A program made the translations under genes and the position numbers. Shown here piece by piece: positions 21,823-31,758 of a stretch of 64,000 bases of DNA. The DNA is taken from contig NZ_FTNW01000004.1 in assembly GCF_900156545.1 (NCBI RefSeq), positions 434,001 through 498,000 on the forward strand, written 5' to 3'. Below the pieces are notes generated by a model, which did not search any database, was not told the origin of the DNA, and saw nothing but the letters and a program-made list of their open reading frames with translations. The first letter of the stretch is position 1. Each line of letters begins with the position of its first letter. This DNA is from Aquipseudomonas alcaligenes (lineage in GTDB: Bacteria; Pseudomonadota; Gammaproteobacteria; Pseudomonadales; Pseudomonadaceae).

Positions 21823-22550
21823 CGGTTGATCACCACGCCGCTCAGGTTGTCGCGCGCCGGCCCCAGCAGGGCCAGCTCGAACAGGCGTTGCAGCGCCAGC
21901 TGCGGGCTGGGGCGCAATAGCGCGGCGGTCAGCAGGTCGTGGTCGAGGTCCTGGTAGAGACCGTCGCTGCACAGCAGGAACACATCACCGGGCAGGCTCT
22001 CCAGTTCGAGGATGTCCAGCTGCAGCTCCTCGGCGGCGCCGATGGCCCGGGTCAGGGCATGTGCGCCGGGTTGGCGCGCAGCTTCGTCCGGGCTCATGCC
22101 GCGTTCCTCGACCAGTTGCTGCAGCAGCGAGTGGTCGCGGCTCAGCTGGAACAGCTGGCGCCCGCGCAGCAGGTAGCAGCGGCTGTCGCCGGCCCACACG
22201 CAGGCTACCCGGCTACCCTCGGCGAGCAGCGCCACCACGGTGCTGCCGACCAGCAGGTCGGGGGTCTCGCCGGTCAGCGTCAGGCCCAGGCTGAGGTGGC
22301 GGTTGAGGCGGTGCAGGCAGTCGCGCAGGGCGTCCAGACGGTCCTCGAAATCCAGGCCGGCGGGCAGCTCGGCCAGGCTCTCGACGATCAGCCGGCTGGC
22401 CAGGTCGCCGGCCTGGTGGCCGCCCATGCCGTCAGCGACCACCCACAGGCCCTGCTGTGGCTGGTCGAGGAAGGCGTCCTCGTTGCGCGCGCGCACCTTG
22501 CCGGTGTCGGTGCGCCCGGCACTGCTCCAGAGGCGTTGGGCGACCTTCAT
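21819..22550 (-). CDS. stp1: T6SS-associated PP2C-type protein phosphatase (Stp1/PppA type)
   Basis: This 243-aa PP2C phosphatase would reverse the phosphorylation by the adjacent kinase and so turn the secretion system off. Metal-binding motifs are intact: RARNEDAFL near the N-terminus, VVADGMGGHQAGD, and DVFLLCSDGLYQDLD plus GPARDNLSGVVI at the end. It overlaps tssM by four bases (ATGA) upstream and the kinase by four downstream. Confidence 0.93.
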   Translation of the reverse strand: MKVAQRLWSSAGRTDTGKVRARNEDAFLDQPQQGLWVVADGMGGHQAGDLASRLIVESLAELPAGLDFEDRLDALRDCLHRLNRHLSLGLTLTGETPDLLVGSTVVALLAEGSRVACVWAGDSRCYLLRGRQLFQLSRDHSLLQQLVEERGMSPDEAARQPGAHALTRAIGAAEELQLDILELESLPGDVFLLCSDGLYQDLDHDLLTAALLRPSPQLALQRLFELALLGPARDNLSGVVINR

Positions 22551-25500
22551 CAGAGGGTCGCCGGCAGCTTGAACTGGCGCAGCAGGCTGGCGTCGAACGG
22601 GTTCGGCGAGCGCTGGCTGTGCAGCAGGTACTTGGCCTGCAGGCCGCTCAGGTTGGCTTTGAGCAGCAGCACGTCACGCCCGCTGTGCTGTTCGACCTGC
22701 ATCTGGTCGAGCAGGCGGAACAGCGCCCAGGGGCCACTGTCCTTGCCGATGCCGACGCGGCGCCCGCCCTGTTCCTCCAGCACCAGACTGCTGCGCTCGT
22801 TCTCGCCCTCGGCCGGCCAGCGGAAGGCGCTGGCGATGATCGGGCCGTGGCGGTATTCCAGCTGCTGGCCGCCAAACTGGAAGTCGGCGCGGTTGACGCT
22901 GTAGTCCAGGGCGAAGGGTTCCAGCTTGAACAGCACCAGCGGCTCGGCCGGGTTTTCGGCGAAGAAGCTGCGGCGGATCACCTGGGTGCGGTTCATCTGC
23001 GCCAGGAACACCGGCGACAGTGGCAGGCCCTGGCCGTCCAGGCGGCGCAGCTGGTACTTGCCCTCGCTGTCGCTGACGAAGGCCTTGAGGTAGCGGTCGA
23101 CGAAGGCATCGGCCACGCCATCGGCCTTGAAGAACTCGCGGAAGTCGGCGATGGCCACGTCGCTGTCGCTCTTGGCGCTGAATGGGTAACGCTTGAACAG
23201 CGACTCCTTGTAGAAGCCGTACAGCTCGTGGCGGTAGCGCTTGTTCAGGTAGCCATAGGCGTCGTTCAGCACCAGCTGCCAGCTGTCGTCGGCCAGCAGG
23301 GTCAGCCAGTTGGCCACCGGTTGCGGCAGGCGCGCGGCGGTGCCGCGTACCTGGTTGATCGCATCCGGGCGGCCCTGCATGCGCGCCTTGGCCATCTCGA
23401 AGGCGGCCTGTTCCGGCGAGCTGGCGTGGGCCAGGCCGCTCAGCTGCAGCTGCAGGGCATCCAGCGCCTGCAGGGTGGCGGCCAGTTCCGGGCCGGCGCC
23501 GCTGTTGTCGTCGAGCAGCCGGTGCAGCGGCTCGAAGCGCCGTTGCAGGGCCTTGCGCGCGGTGTCCGGCAGGCTCTTGGCGACGGCGTCCAGGCCCTTG
23601 CCGGCGGCGGCCGCAGCCAGCTTGCCCTGCTTGCCGCCCATTCCGTTTTTATCGAGAGCGGCCTTGGCGGCCAGATCGTCGACCTGGTCGGCGGCGGCCG
23701 GTAGGTCGAAGCGGGTGTTGTCGCGCACCTCCACCAGCACCTGCAGCAGCGGCGAGTTGGCCGCGGTCAGCGCGGTGAGGGTGGTGATGCCCTGGGCGGT
23801 GTTGCCGATCGGCTCCAGGCCCAGCTGGGCCACGGCCTCGCCCCAGTAGTTGGCGTAGTCGCGGAAGTACAGCTGCTCCAGCTCCACCATCAGGCGGCCG
23901 AGGTCCTGGTCGCTGAGCTGGTTGCCTTCGCCCAGCACCCAGTTGTCTTCGAGTATGTCGCGCACCAGGCCAAGGCCCTGGGCGACGAAGAACTGCTGGT
24001 AGCCCTTCTGCGTGTACAGGCCGGGAATGGCGTAGTCGCTGCCCAGCAGCAGCGGCGCCTGGGCGCCGAGGGCCTGGGCGATGCGGTACTCGGGCAGGCT
24101 GCGCGCCTGGTCGCGGAGCATGCGGTAGACCACGTTGTCCAGCGACTCGCTGCGCAGGATCTGCCGCGCCTCGGCCACCAGCGCCTCGTTCAGCGGGTAG
24201 GCGGCGAAGGGCTCGCTCAGCAGGCGCTGGAAGTGGCCGCCCAGGCCCTTCTGCGTTGCTTCGTCACCGGCGTAGCGCAGCGACCAGTCGGCGGCCAGCC
24301 AGTCCTGCAGGAAGGCCGGGTCGCGGCGCTCCTCGAGGTTGAGCATCAGGTAGGCGCGCAGGCTGCCCAGCAGCAGCTCGCGGTCGTCGCGGTTGGCGCG
24401 GATCTGTGCCTCCAGCTGGCTGGCCACGCGCGGCAACAGTTCCTGCTCCAGGCTGCGGCGGTAGGCGGCATGCACCTCGGGCTGCACGGCCGGGCCCTGG
24501 TACAGGCCGCCGCGCTCCAGCAGGCTGGCGTCGCCCGGCGTCGGGAATACCTGGGTGGCGGCATGGCTGCCATCGAGCAGCGGCAGCACGCGCTTGGCCT
24601 CGTCCTGGGCGCTCACGCCCTCGCCCTCGCGGGTCAGCTGCAGGGCCAGCTCGCGCAGTTGTTCCAGGCGACCGTGGTTGGCCGAGTAGCTGGTGCCCCA
24701 GAGCAGGCCGAACAGCACCAGGCAGGCGGTGGCGCCGGCGTACAGGCCACGCTGGCGCCAGTCGATGCGGCGCACTTCCTTGTCGTCCAGGCCGGCCAGT
24801 TCGGCCTCGGGGAAGATCACCCGGCTGAGCAGCTGGTGGATGAAGCGCGCGCGACCGCTGCGATAGGTCGGCAGGCTGCTGCCGGCCAGGCCGAGGTTGC
24901 GGCCGATGCCGGTGGTGCTCGGGTCGAGCAGCTCCTGCAGCTGCGGCGCGCTGGTCAGGTAGAAGCCGCGCAGGTGGCTGGAGCGCTGGTAGCGGTTGCC
25001 GCTGAAGGCCAGTTCCACCAGCAGGCACAGGCGTTCGCCGAGCTGGCCGAGCTGGTGCGGGAAGTCGAGGATACGGCCGCGGCGCTGGGTGTCGCGCTCC
25101 TGGTGCAGGCGCATGATCACCTGGCTGTTGAGGCGGCGCAGCAGCTCCTCGAACTCCTGGCGTACCACGCTGGCGTCGGTGGCGTTCTGCCCCTTGCGGA
25201 AGCTGGCGCCGAGCACCTGGTCGCTTTCCTCGCGGCTGAGCTGGTCGAAGAACTCGTCGAAGCCCATGACTTTGTCGGCCTTGCTCAGCACCAGATACAC
25301 CGGCACTTCGGCGCGCAGTTCGGCGTGCAGCTCGTGCAGGCGCTGGCGCAGCTGGCGGGCGAAGTTCTCCAGCTCCAGTTCGCTGGCGTACAGCAGGGTA
25401 TCCACCGGGATGCTCGCCAGCACGCCGTTCAGCGGGCGCGCGCGGCGCTTGCGCAGCAGGCTCAGCAGGGTGTGCCAGGCGCGGCTGTCGACCGCCACGT

Positions 25501-26089
25501 CGGGCTGGGTCAGGTAGCGGCCGGCGGTGTCGATCAGCACTGCGTTGTCGGCGAAGTACCAGTCGCAGTAGCGGGTGCCGCCGACGTCCTTGGTCAGGCG
25601 GCGTTCGTCGCCCTTGTTCAGCGGGAAGTCCAGGCCGGAGAACTCCAGCAGGCTGGTCTTGCCGCTGCCCTCGGCGCCGAGCAGCAGGTACCAGGGCAGC
25701 TCGTTGCGCCACTTCTCGCTACGCCCGCGGTACAGGCTGGAGGTCTTCAGGGTGCGCAGGGCCTGCTTGAAGCGGCCGCGCAGCTCCACCTGCTCCTCGC
25801 TGATCAGGCCCTCGCGGCGCAGGCGCTCCTGGGCGTCGACGTCGTCCGCCTCGGCCTTCTTGCGCACATTGGCGCGCCAGCTGATGAAGACGATGAACAG
25901 GCCCCAGGCGAGGAACAGCAGGCTGATGCTGACCAGGCGGCTGGCCGCCGATTCCCAGAATTTGCTGTCGGCCACCGCCAGCAGCGGGCCGACGAACCAA
26001 ATCAGCAGGGCCAGCACCAGTACCAGGCACAGGCTCCAGACCCAGGTCTTGCGGAACAACGCCGCGGTTTTCTTGAGAAAGTCCTTCAT
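22550..26089 (-). CDS. tssM: T6SS membrane complex subunit TssM (IcmF)
   Basis: TssM is the large inner-membrane subunit that spans the periplasm and binds TssJ and TssL. The 1179-aa protein has two N-terminal membrane helices (about 17-40 and 52-72), a cytoplasmic NTPase domain with Walker A GAEGSGKT (138-145), a third membrane helix near 440-460, and a long periplasmic region ending in the IcmF C-terminal domain. The Walker motif is intact, which is not true of every TssM. It starts 6 bases after tssL. Confidence 0.95.
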   Translation of the reverse strand: MKDFLKKTAALFRKTWVWSLCLVLVLALLIWFVGPLLAVADSKFWESAASRLVSISLLFLAWGLFIVFISWRANVRKKAEADDVDAQERLRREGLISEEQVELRGRFKQALRTLKTSSLYRGRSEKWRNELPWYLLLGAEGSGKTSLLEFSGLDFPLNKGDERRLTKDVGGTRYCDWYFADNAVLIDTAGRYLTQPDVAVDSRAWHTLLSLLRKRRARPLNGVLASIPVDTLLYASELELENFARQLRQRLHELHAELRAEVPVYLVLSKADKVMGFDEFFDQLSREESDQVLGASFRKGQNATDASVVRQEFEELLRRLNSQVIMRLHQERDTQRRGRILDFPHQLGQLGERLCLLVELAFSGNRYQRSSHLRGFYLTSAPQLQELLDPSTTGIGRNLGLAGSSLPTYRSGRARFIHQLLSRVIFPEAELAGLDDKEVRRIDWRQRGLYAGATACLVLFGLLWGTSYSANHGRLEQLRELALQLTREGEGVSAQDEAKRVLPLLDGSHAATQVFPTPGDASLLERGGLYQGPAVQPEVHAAYRRSLEQELLPRVASQLEAQIRANRDDRELLLGSLRAYLMLNLEERRDPAFLQDWLAADWSLRYAGDEATQKGLGGHFQRLLSEPFAAYPLNEALVAEARQILRSESLDNVVYRMLRDQARSLPEYRIAQALGAQAPLLLGSDYAIPGLYTQKGYQQFFVAQGLGLVRDILEDNWVLGEGNQLSDQDLGRLMVELEQLYFRDYANYWGEAVAQLGLEPIGNTAQGITTLTALTAANSPLLQVLVEVRDNTRFDLPAAADQVDDLAAKAALDKNGMGGKQGKLAAAAAGKGLDAVAKSLPDTARKALQRRFEPLHRLLDDNSGAGPELAATLQALDALQLQLSGLAHASSPEQAAFEMAKARMQGRPDAINQVRGTAARLPQPVANWLTLLADDSWQLVLNDAYGYLNKRYRHELYGFYKESLFKRYPFSAKSDSDVAIADFREFFKADGVADAFVDRYLKAFVSDSEGKYQLRRLDGQGLPLSPVFLAQMNRTQVIRRSFFAENPAEPLVLFKLEPFALDYSVNRADFQFGGQQLEYRHGPIIASAFRWPAEGENERSSLVLEEQGGRRVGIGKDSGPWALFRLLDQMQVEQHSGRDVLLLKANLSGLQAKYLLHSQRSPNPFDASLLRQFKLPATL

Positions 26090-26095
26090 CTCAGA

Positions 26096-26962
26096 TCATC
26101 CCTGATTGCTTGGTACGGGGGCCGGGGCGACCTCGGCCGCCTGATAGGGTTGCAGCACCGTGCCGCGCTGCTCGTGCAGCACCCAGCTGAAGCCGGCGTA
26201 GAGCAGCGCCAGGCCGGCCACCGTGGTCACGGCCACCAGCCAGCCGGGGACGATGCGCACCAGCCGGCGGCGGCCATCCTTGAGGCCTTCCCAGTGCGGC
26301 GACAGTTCGCGCGGGATGTCACCGCGCAGCTGGCGGATCTGCCGGTACAGGCTGTCGCGGATCGCCTCCAGTTCGAGCATGCCGCGCGGCAGCACGCGGT
26401 ACTTGCCCTCGAAGCCGAGCGACAGGCAGATGTACATCAGCTCGAGCATGGCCAGGTGCTTGACCGGGTTGCGCGACAGGTGTTCGAGCAGCTGGAAGAA
26501 CTTCTCGCCGCCGAAGGTCTCGTTGTGGAAGGTCGACAGCAGGCTCATCTGCGACCAGGCACTCTCGTTGCCCCAGGGCGTGGTCACCACCGCCTCGTCG
26601 ACCACGGTGCACAGCACGTAGCGCGCGGCCATCACCTGGCCGCCGTCCATGCCTTCCTGCAGGGCGCGGTGCTCGAACAGCTTGATCGCCACGTTGAGGC
26701 GTTCGTTGAGCGCGTCGAAGTTCTCCGCGGCGGCCGAGGTCTTCAGCCGCACCACTTCCGAGAGCAGCAGCGCGCTGGCGGCCACCAGCGGGTTGAAGCT
26801 GATGTTGAAGACTTCCGCCGGGCGCATGCGCGCGGCATGCACCATGCGCTCTTCCAGCTGCTCGAAGCGCGGCGTGGCGAAGTCGGTGAGCGGGCCGCGC
26901 GGCGCGGCGCCTTCTCCCTGGCGGTTGAGGACGACGGTGGTGTCCTGTGCTTCCCTGATCAT
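26096..26962 (-). CDS. tssL: T6SS membrane complex subunit TssL (DotU)
   Basis: TssL is the inner-membrane partner of TssM that contacts the baseplate. The 288-aa protein has the DotU cytoplasmic domain (FNPLVAASALLLSEVVRLK, TPWGNESAWSQMSLLSTFHNETFGGEKFF, LELMYICLSLGFEGKYRV) and one C-terminal membrane helix near residues 235-258, followed by a short tail without a peptidoglycan-binding OmpA domain. It lies 2 bases after tssK. Confidence 0.95.
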   Translation of the reverse strand: MIREAQDTTVVLNRQGEGAAPRGPLTDFATPRFEQLEERMVHAARMRPAEVFNISFNPLVAASALLLSEVVRLKTSAAAENFDALNERLNVAIKLFEHRALQEGMDGGQVMAARYVLCTVVDEAVVTTPWGNESAWSQMSLLSTFHNETFGGEKFFQLLEHLSRNPVKHLAMLELMYICLSLGFEGKYRVLPRGMLELEAIRDSLYRQIRQLRGDIPRELSPHWEGLKDGRRRLVRIVPGWLVAVTTVAGLALLYAGFSWVLHEQRGTVLQPYQAAEVAPAPVPSNQG

Positions 26963-26964
26963 GT

Positions 26965-28296
26965 TCAGCTCCTGATCGCCCAGAATTTCAGCTCAAGCCC
27001 GGCGAAGTCGCCGGACACGTGGAAGGCAAAGCCACCGGAGCTCTCCAGCTGCGCCAGTTCCTCGGCGCTGAACTCCAGGGCGAAGTAGGTCTTGCCGGCG
27101 TGGAACGGGATCTGCCGCGGCGCGACGGGCAGCGGCTTCACCTTGATCCCCGGCAGGTGCAGGTTGACCAGCTGGCGGATGCGCTCCACCGCACCGATCT
27201 TCAGGTGCGCCGGCAGGCGCTTGCGCAGCTCCTCGGACTCGCACTGGGCATCGGCGGCGAGCACGAAGGTGGCGCTGCCGAGCAGTGCGTGGTCCTGCAG
27301 CGGCGACACCTGGATGCCGTACTGGCGCTGCTGCAGCGGCAGCTCGATGGCGTGCTGTTCCAGCACCATGGACAGCACCTGGCGCAGCGCCTCCATCAGC
27401 TTGCGGAAGCTGCCGGCCTGGTCGTTGTGCAAGTAGCGGCTGTCCAGACGCGGGCGCTTGTGGTCGGCGGCGAAGGTGGCCAGCTCGCCGAGCAGGCCGA
27501 CCAGCTCGCGGTACAGCAGCTCCGGGTGCATCTGCTCCAGGCTGAGGTAGTGGCGCAGCTGCGGCTCGTAGCGGTTGACCAGCTGCAGCATGAGGAAATC
27601 GCCGACCTCGGTATTGCCCAGCTTGCCGGCGGCGCGCACGCGCTCGGCGAGGATGTCGCCGCGGTGGCCGAGCAGGCTGATCACTTCCTTGAGGCAGGAC
27701 AGCAGGTAGCTCGAGGCCTGGGTGTGCAGGAAGGTCGGGCTGAATTCTGCATCGAGGCTGATCACCCCGTCCGGGCTGGTATCGAAGATTTCCGCCACCT
27801 TCAGCTTCACGAAGGCCTGGTCGTTCTGCTGCTCGCCGAGCAGCAGGCGGAAGTCCGGGCGGCCGCAGCTGACCTGGCTGACGGTGACGTCGCCGGCGTT
27901 GGAGTCGGCCACTTCCAGCTCATGGGCGCGGTAGCGCGCCAGCACGTCCTGCTGCTCGGCGCGGCGGCTCTCGATATGGTTGCCGGTGACCAGCGGCAGG
28001 GCCAGGTACACCGGGGTGGCCGCGGTGTTCGGCGGCACGTCCAGGGCCAGCGGGTCGCGGCTGGCGTCCAGCTCGAACAGGCTGCCATCGGGCAGCACGC
28101 CGCTGGCCTGGCTGAGCACCAGCTTGCCCATGCCGAGGAACTGGCGGTCGATCTCCAGGCTGAAGAAGCCCCAGGGATAGATGTCCTGCAGGCGCGAGCG
28201 CGACTTGAGCTGGTGCTCGAAGTAGCGATCGTTCTGCTGGAAGTGCTGCGGGCGCAGGAGCATCCCTTCCTGCCAGACAACCTTGAGCATTTCCAT
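26965..28296 (-). CDS. tssK: T6SS baseplate subunit TssK
   Basis: TssK trimers connect the baseplate to the TssL/TssM membrane complex. The 443-aa protein has the family start (VVWQEGMLLRPQHFQQNDRYFEHQLKSR) and the C-terminal YFALEFSAEELAQLESSGGFAFHVSGDF block. It is soluble, has standard length, and is tightly packed between tssJ and tssL. Confidence 0.96.
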   Translation of the reverse strand: MEMLKVVWQEGMLLRPQHFQQNDRYFEHQLKSRSRLQDIYPWGFFSLEIDRQFLGMGKLVLSQASGVLPDGSLFELDASRDPLALDVPPNTAATPVYLALPLVTGNHIESRRAEQQDVLARYRAHELEVADSNAGDVTVSQVSCGRPDFRLLLGEQQNDQAFVKLKVAEIFDTSPDGVISLDAEFSPTFLHTQASSYLLSCLKEVISLLGHRGDILAERVRAAGKLGNTEVGDFLMLQLVNRYEPQLRHYLSLEQMHPELLYRELVGLLGELATFAADHKRPRLDSRYLHNDQAGSFRKLMEALRQVLSMVLEQHAIELPLQQRQYGIQVSPLQDHALLGSATFVLAADAQCESEELRKRLPAHLKIGAVERIRQLVNLHLPGIKVKPLPVAPRQIPFHAGKTYFALEFSAEELAQLESSGGFAFHVSGDFAGLELKFWAIRS

Positions 28297-28299
28297 TGC

Positions 28300-28770
28300 T
28301 CAGTCCTCTTGCTTGAGCGGTTCGAGGCCGCGTTCGCCGAGCATCACGCCGGCCTGGTTGATCTCGCCCTCTTCCAGGCTGACGACGTAGCGCCAGTTGG
28401 CTTCCGGCAGGTCGCGGTAGGCCGCGACCACGCCGACGTAGCGGCTGCCCGGCTGTACCGAGAGTTTCAGCTCGCGCGCCTCGCCGGGGCGCACTTCCAT
28501 TTCCTCGAAGCTGACCAGGTCGGGCATCAGCGATTCCTTGGGCCGCTGGTACAGGGAGAAGAAGTCGGCGTTGTTGAACGACGAGGGGTTCTTCAGCTCC
28601 AGCAGGCGCACCACGATCGGCGACGGGCGGCCGCGCAGGTCCGGGTTGAGCTCTTCGCTGGCCTGCAGCTTGAGGTCGAGCTTGGTGGTGTCGGAGTAGG
28701 GCGACAGGCTGGCGCAGCCACCCAGGGCGGTGAACAGAGACAACAGGCTCAGGCTGATAAGACGGCGCAT
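28300..28770 (-). CDS. tssJ: T6SS outer-membrane lipoprotein TssJ
   Basis: TssJ anchors the membrane complex to the outer membrane through its lipid and binds the TssM periplasmic tip. The product (156 aa) has a lipoprotein signal ending LGGC, followed by a transthyretin-like domain (TTKLDLKLQASEELNPDLRGRPSPIVVRLLELK). I prefer the ATG at 28770 because AAAGGA lies at proper spacing; the in-frame ATG at 28779 sits directly against that sequence. Confidence 0.93.
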   Translation of the reverse strand: MRRLISLSLLSLFTALGGCASLSPYSDTTKLDLKLQASEELNPDLRGRPSPIVVRLLELKNPSSFNNADFFSLYQRPKESLMPDLVSFEEMEVRPGEARELKLSVQPGSRYVGVVAAYRDLPEANWRYVVSLEEGEINQAGVMLGERGLEPLKQED

Positions 28771-28790
28771 GGCATTCATCCTTTGCTTCT

Positions 28791-30014
28791 TCAGGAAGGC
28801 TGGTAATCGGTGTTGAGGGTGGCGATCAGGCGCACCTGCTCTTCGTAGGTCTTGGCGAAGTCACGGGCGAACAGGCGCTGGCTCCAGTCGTCGTCCTTCT
28901 GCAGCGCGCGGAAGTGGCGCTGGTAGGCGCGCCAGCGGCTGCCCGAGGTGGCCAGCAGCGGCTTGCGCTCCTGCTCGAAACGCAGGCACAGCTGCTCCGG
29001 GGCAAACTGCTCGAACAGGCCCTGCACCGCCGTGCGGCTGGCGGCATACAGCGCCACCTGGTGCGCCTGCAGGTCGCGGTAGGCACGGCCTACGGCCTGC
29101 TCGGCCGGCAGCGCGCCGGGCTTGTTGCCGCGCAGCAGGGCGCTCAGTGCCTCGCCGGCATCGCCGACCTGCTTGAGCGGGTTGTTGCCGGCGCTCTGCA
29201 CGGTGGTCAGGGCCAGGCGCAGCTCGTTCTTCAGCTCGCTGCGGGTGCGCAGGCTCTGCTGTAGGCCGGCCACGCTCTGCTTGAGCAGGCGCGCGGCCTG
29301 CACGGCCAGGGCCTCGCGGGCCTCGGCGTCGAGGTCGTCGATTTTCACCCCGAGGGCGTCGCCGAAGCGCTGCCAGAAACCGTCGGCCAGCGGCTCGGCG
29401 ACTGCAACCGGCATGGCGCGCGGCTGCGGGCGCGGTGTCACGACCGGCTCCGGCGCGGCCTCGGCCACCAGTTCGGGCAGCAGCAGGCTTTCCATGTCGA
29501 TGCGCGCGTACTGGGTGCGCGCCTGCTCCTCTTCCGGGGCCTGTACCAGACCGGCGAACTCGTCCAGCTGGCTGTAGCCACGCGGGCGCTGCTGCAGGGC
29601 GGCGATCGGGTCGAGGTCGAGGAAGGCGTCGTCGGGGATGATGCTGCCGGCGTGCTGTACCTGGCCGATGCTGTCCTCGAACTGCGCCGGGTCCTGCAGC
29701 ACACGGGCGCGGATCTCCAGTTCGCCGAGGCAGTAGACGTTGCCGTGCTCGATGCGCTGCGGCTCACCCTTGGGCAGGCGGGCGCCGCTGTCCTTGAGGG
29801 TCACGCCGTTGCTGCTGGTGTCGGTCAGGTAGAAGTGCCCGTCGACGTAGCTGACCTGGGCGTGGCGCCCGGAGAGGATGCGCTTGCTGTCCGGGATGGC
29901 CCAGTCGCAGTCCTCGCCGCGACCGATCACGCCGCCGGCCTTCTTGAAGCTCTTGCTGGTCAGCAGGCCCGGTGCGTATTGCTGGGCGCTGACGATGTCG
30001 AATACCAGTTCCAT
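28791..30014 (-). CDS. tagH: T6SS FHA-domain protein (TagH / Fha2 type)
   Basis: This 407-aa cytoplasmic protein has an N-terminal forkhead-associated domain (residues about 20-95: GGVIGRGEDCDWAIPDSKRILSGRHAQVSYV...DTSSNGVTL), which binds phosphothreonine. The C-terminal part, from about 225, is the domain usual for type VI FHA proteins. It is the likely target or reader of the Stk1 kinase encoded downstream. It follows the small lipoprotein gene and precedes tssJ by 20 bases. Confidence 0.92.
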   Translation of the reverse strand: MELVFDIVSAQQYAPGLLTSKSFKKAGGVIGRGEDCDWAIPDSKRILSGRHAQVSYVDGHFYLTDTSSNGVTLKDSGARLPKGEPQRIEHGNVYCLGELEIRARVLQDPAQFEDSIGQVQHAGSIIPDDAFLDLDPIAALQQRPRGYSQLDEFAGLVQAPEEEQARTQYARIDMESLLLPELVAEAAPEPVVTPRPQPRAMPVAVAEPLADGFWQRFGDALGVKIDDLDAEAREALAVQAARLLKQSVAGLQQSLRTRSELKNELRLALTTVQSAGNNPLKQVGDAGEALSALLRGNKPGALPAEQAVGRAYRDLQAHQVALYAASRTAVQGLFEQFAPEQLCLRFEQERKPLLATSGSRWRAYQRHFRALQKDDDWSQRLFARDFAKTYEEQVRLIATLNTDYQPS

Positions 30015-30032
30015 GGTAGGGGCTCCTTGGGG

Positions 30033-30170
30033 TCAGTCGTCGCGCTGCTGCTGCGCGTGCGGATCGCCCAGCGGGCGGTACTCGTCGTCGCTGGACTTGT
30101 AGTTGCCGTTGCAGCCGGCGAGGCCGAGCAGGGCGGCGAGCAGGGTGGCGGTCAGAAGGCGGTGGGACAT
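30033..30170 (-). CDS. Small T6SS-linked lipoprotein (OrfX type)
   Basis: This 45-aa gene encodes a lipoprotein precursor: MSHRLLTATLLAALLGLAGC, then NGNYKSSDDEYRPLGDPHAQ. Cleavage would leave about 26 residues attached to lipid at Cys20. A gene of unknown function (orfX) holds the same place between the sigma-54 regulator and fha in the P. aeruginosa H2 cluster. The start at 30170 is the only ATG that gives a proper signal. Confidence 0.75.
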   Translation of the reverse strand: MSHRLLTATLLAALLGLAGCNGNYKSSDDEYRPLGDPHAQQQRDD

Positions 30171-30216
30171 CGCGGGTTCTCCACGGGCGGTGACGGATGG
30201 GGTATTCATGGCGGCC

Positions 30217-31744
<1,528 letters not shown>

Positions 31745-31758
<14 letters not shown>

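Noticed and set aside
19417..21957. Long open frame (846 codons) on the plus strand opposite vgrG and the kinase gene
   Set aside because: It mirrors well-supported minus-strand genes, is Ala/Gly/Val-rich in the way antisense frames of GC-rich Pseudomonas genes are, and has no recognisable domain. The same applies to the long plus-strand frames at 24233-27088, 27019-28806 and 31739-35386, and the minus-strand frames at 298-1896 and 6686-8767.
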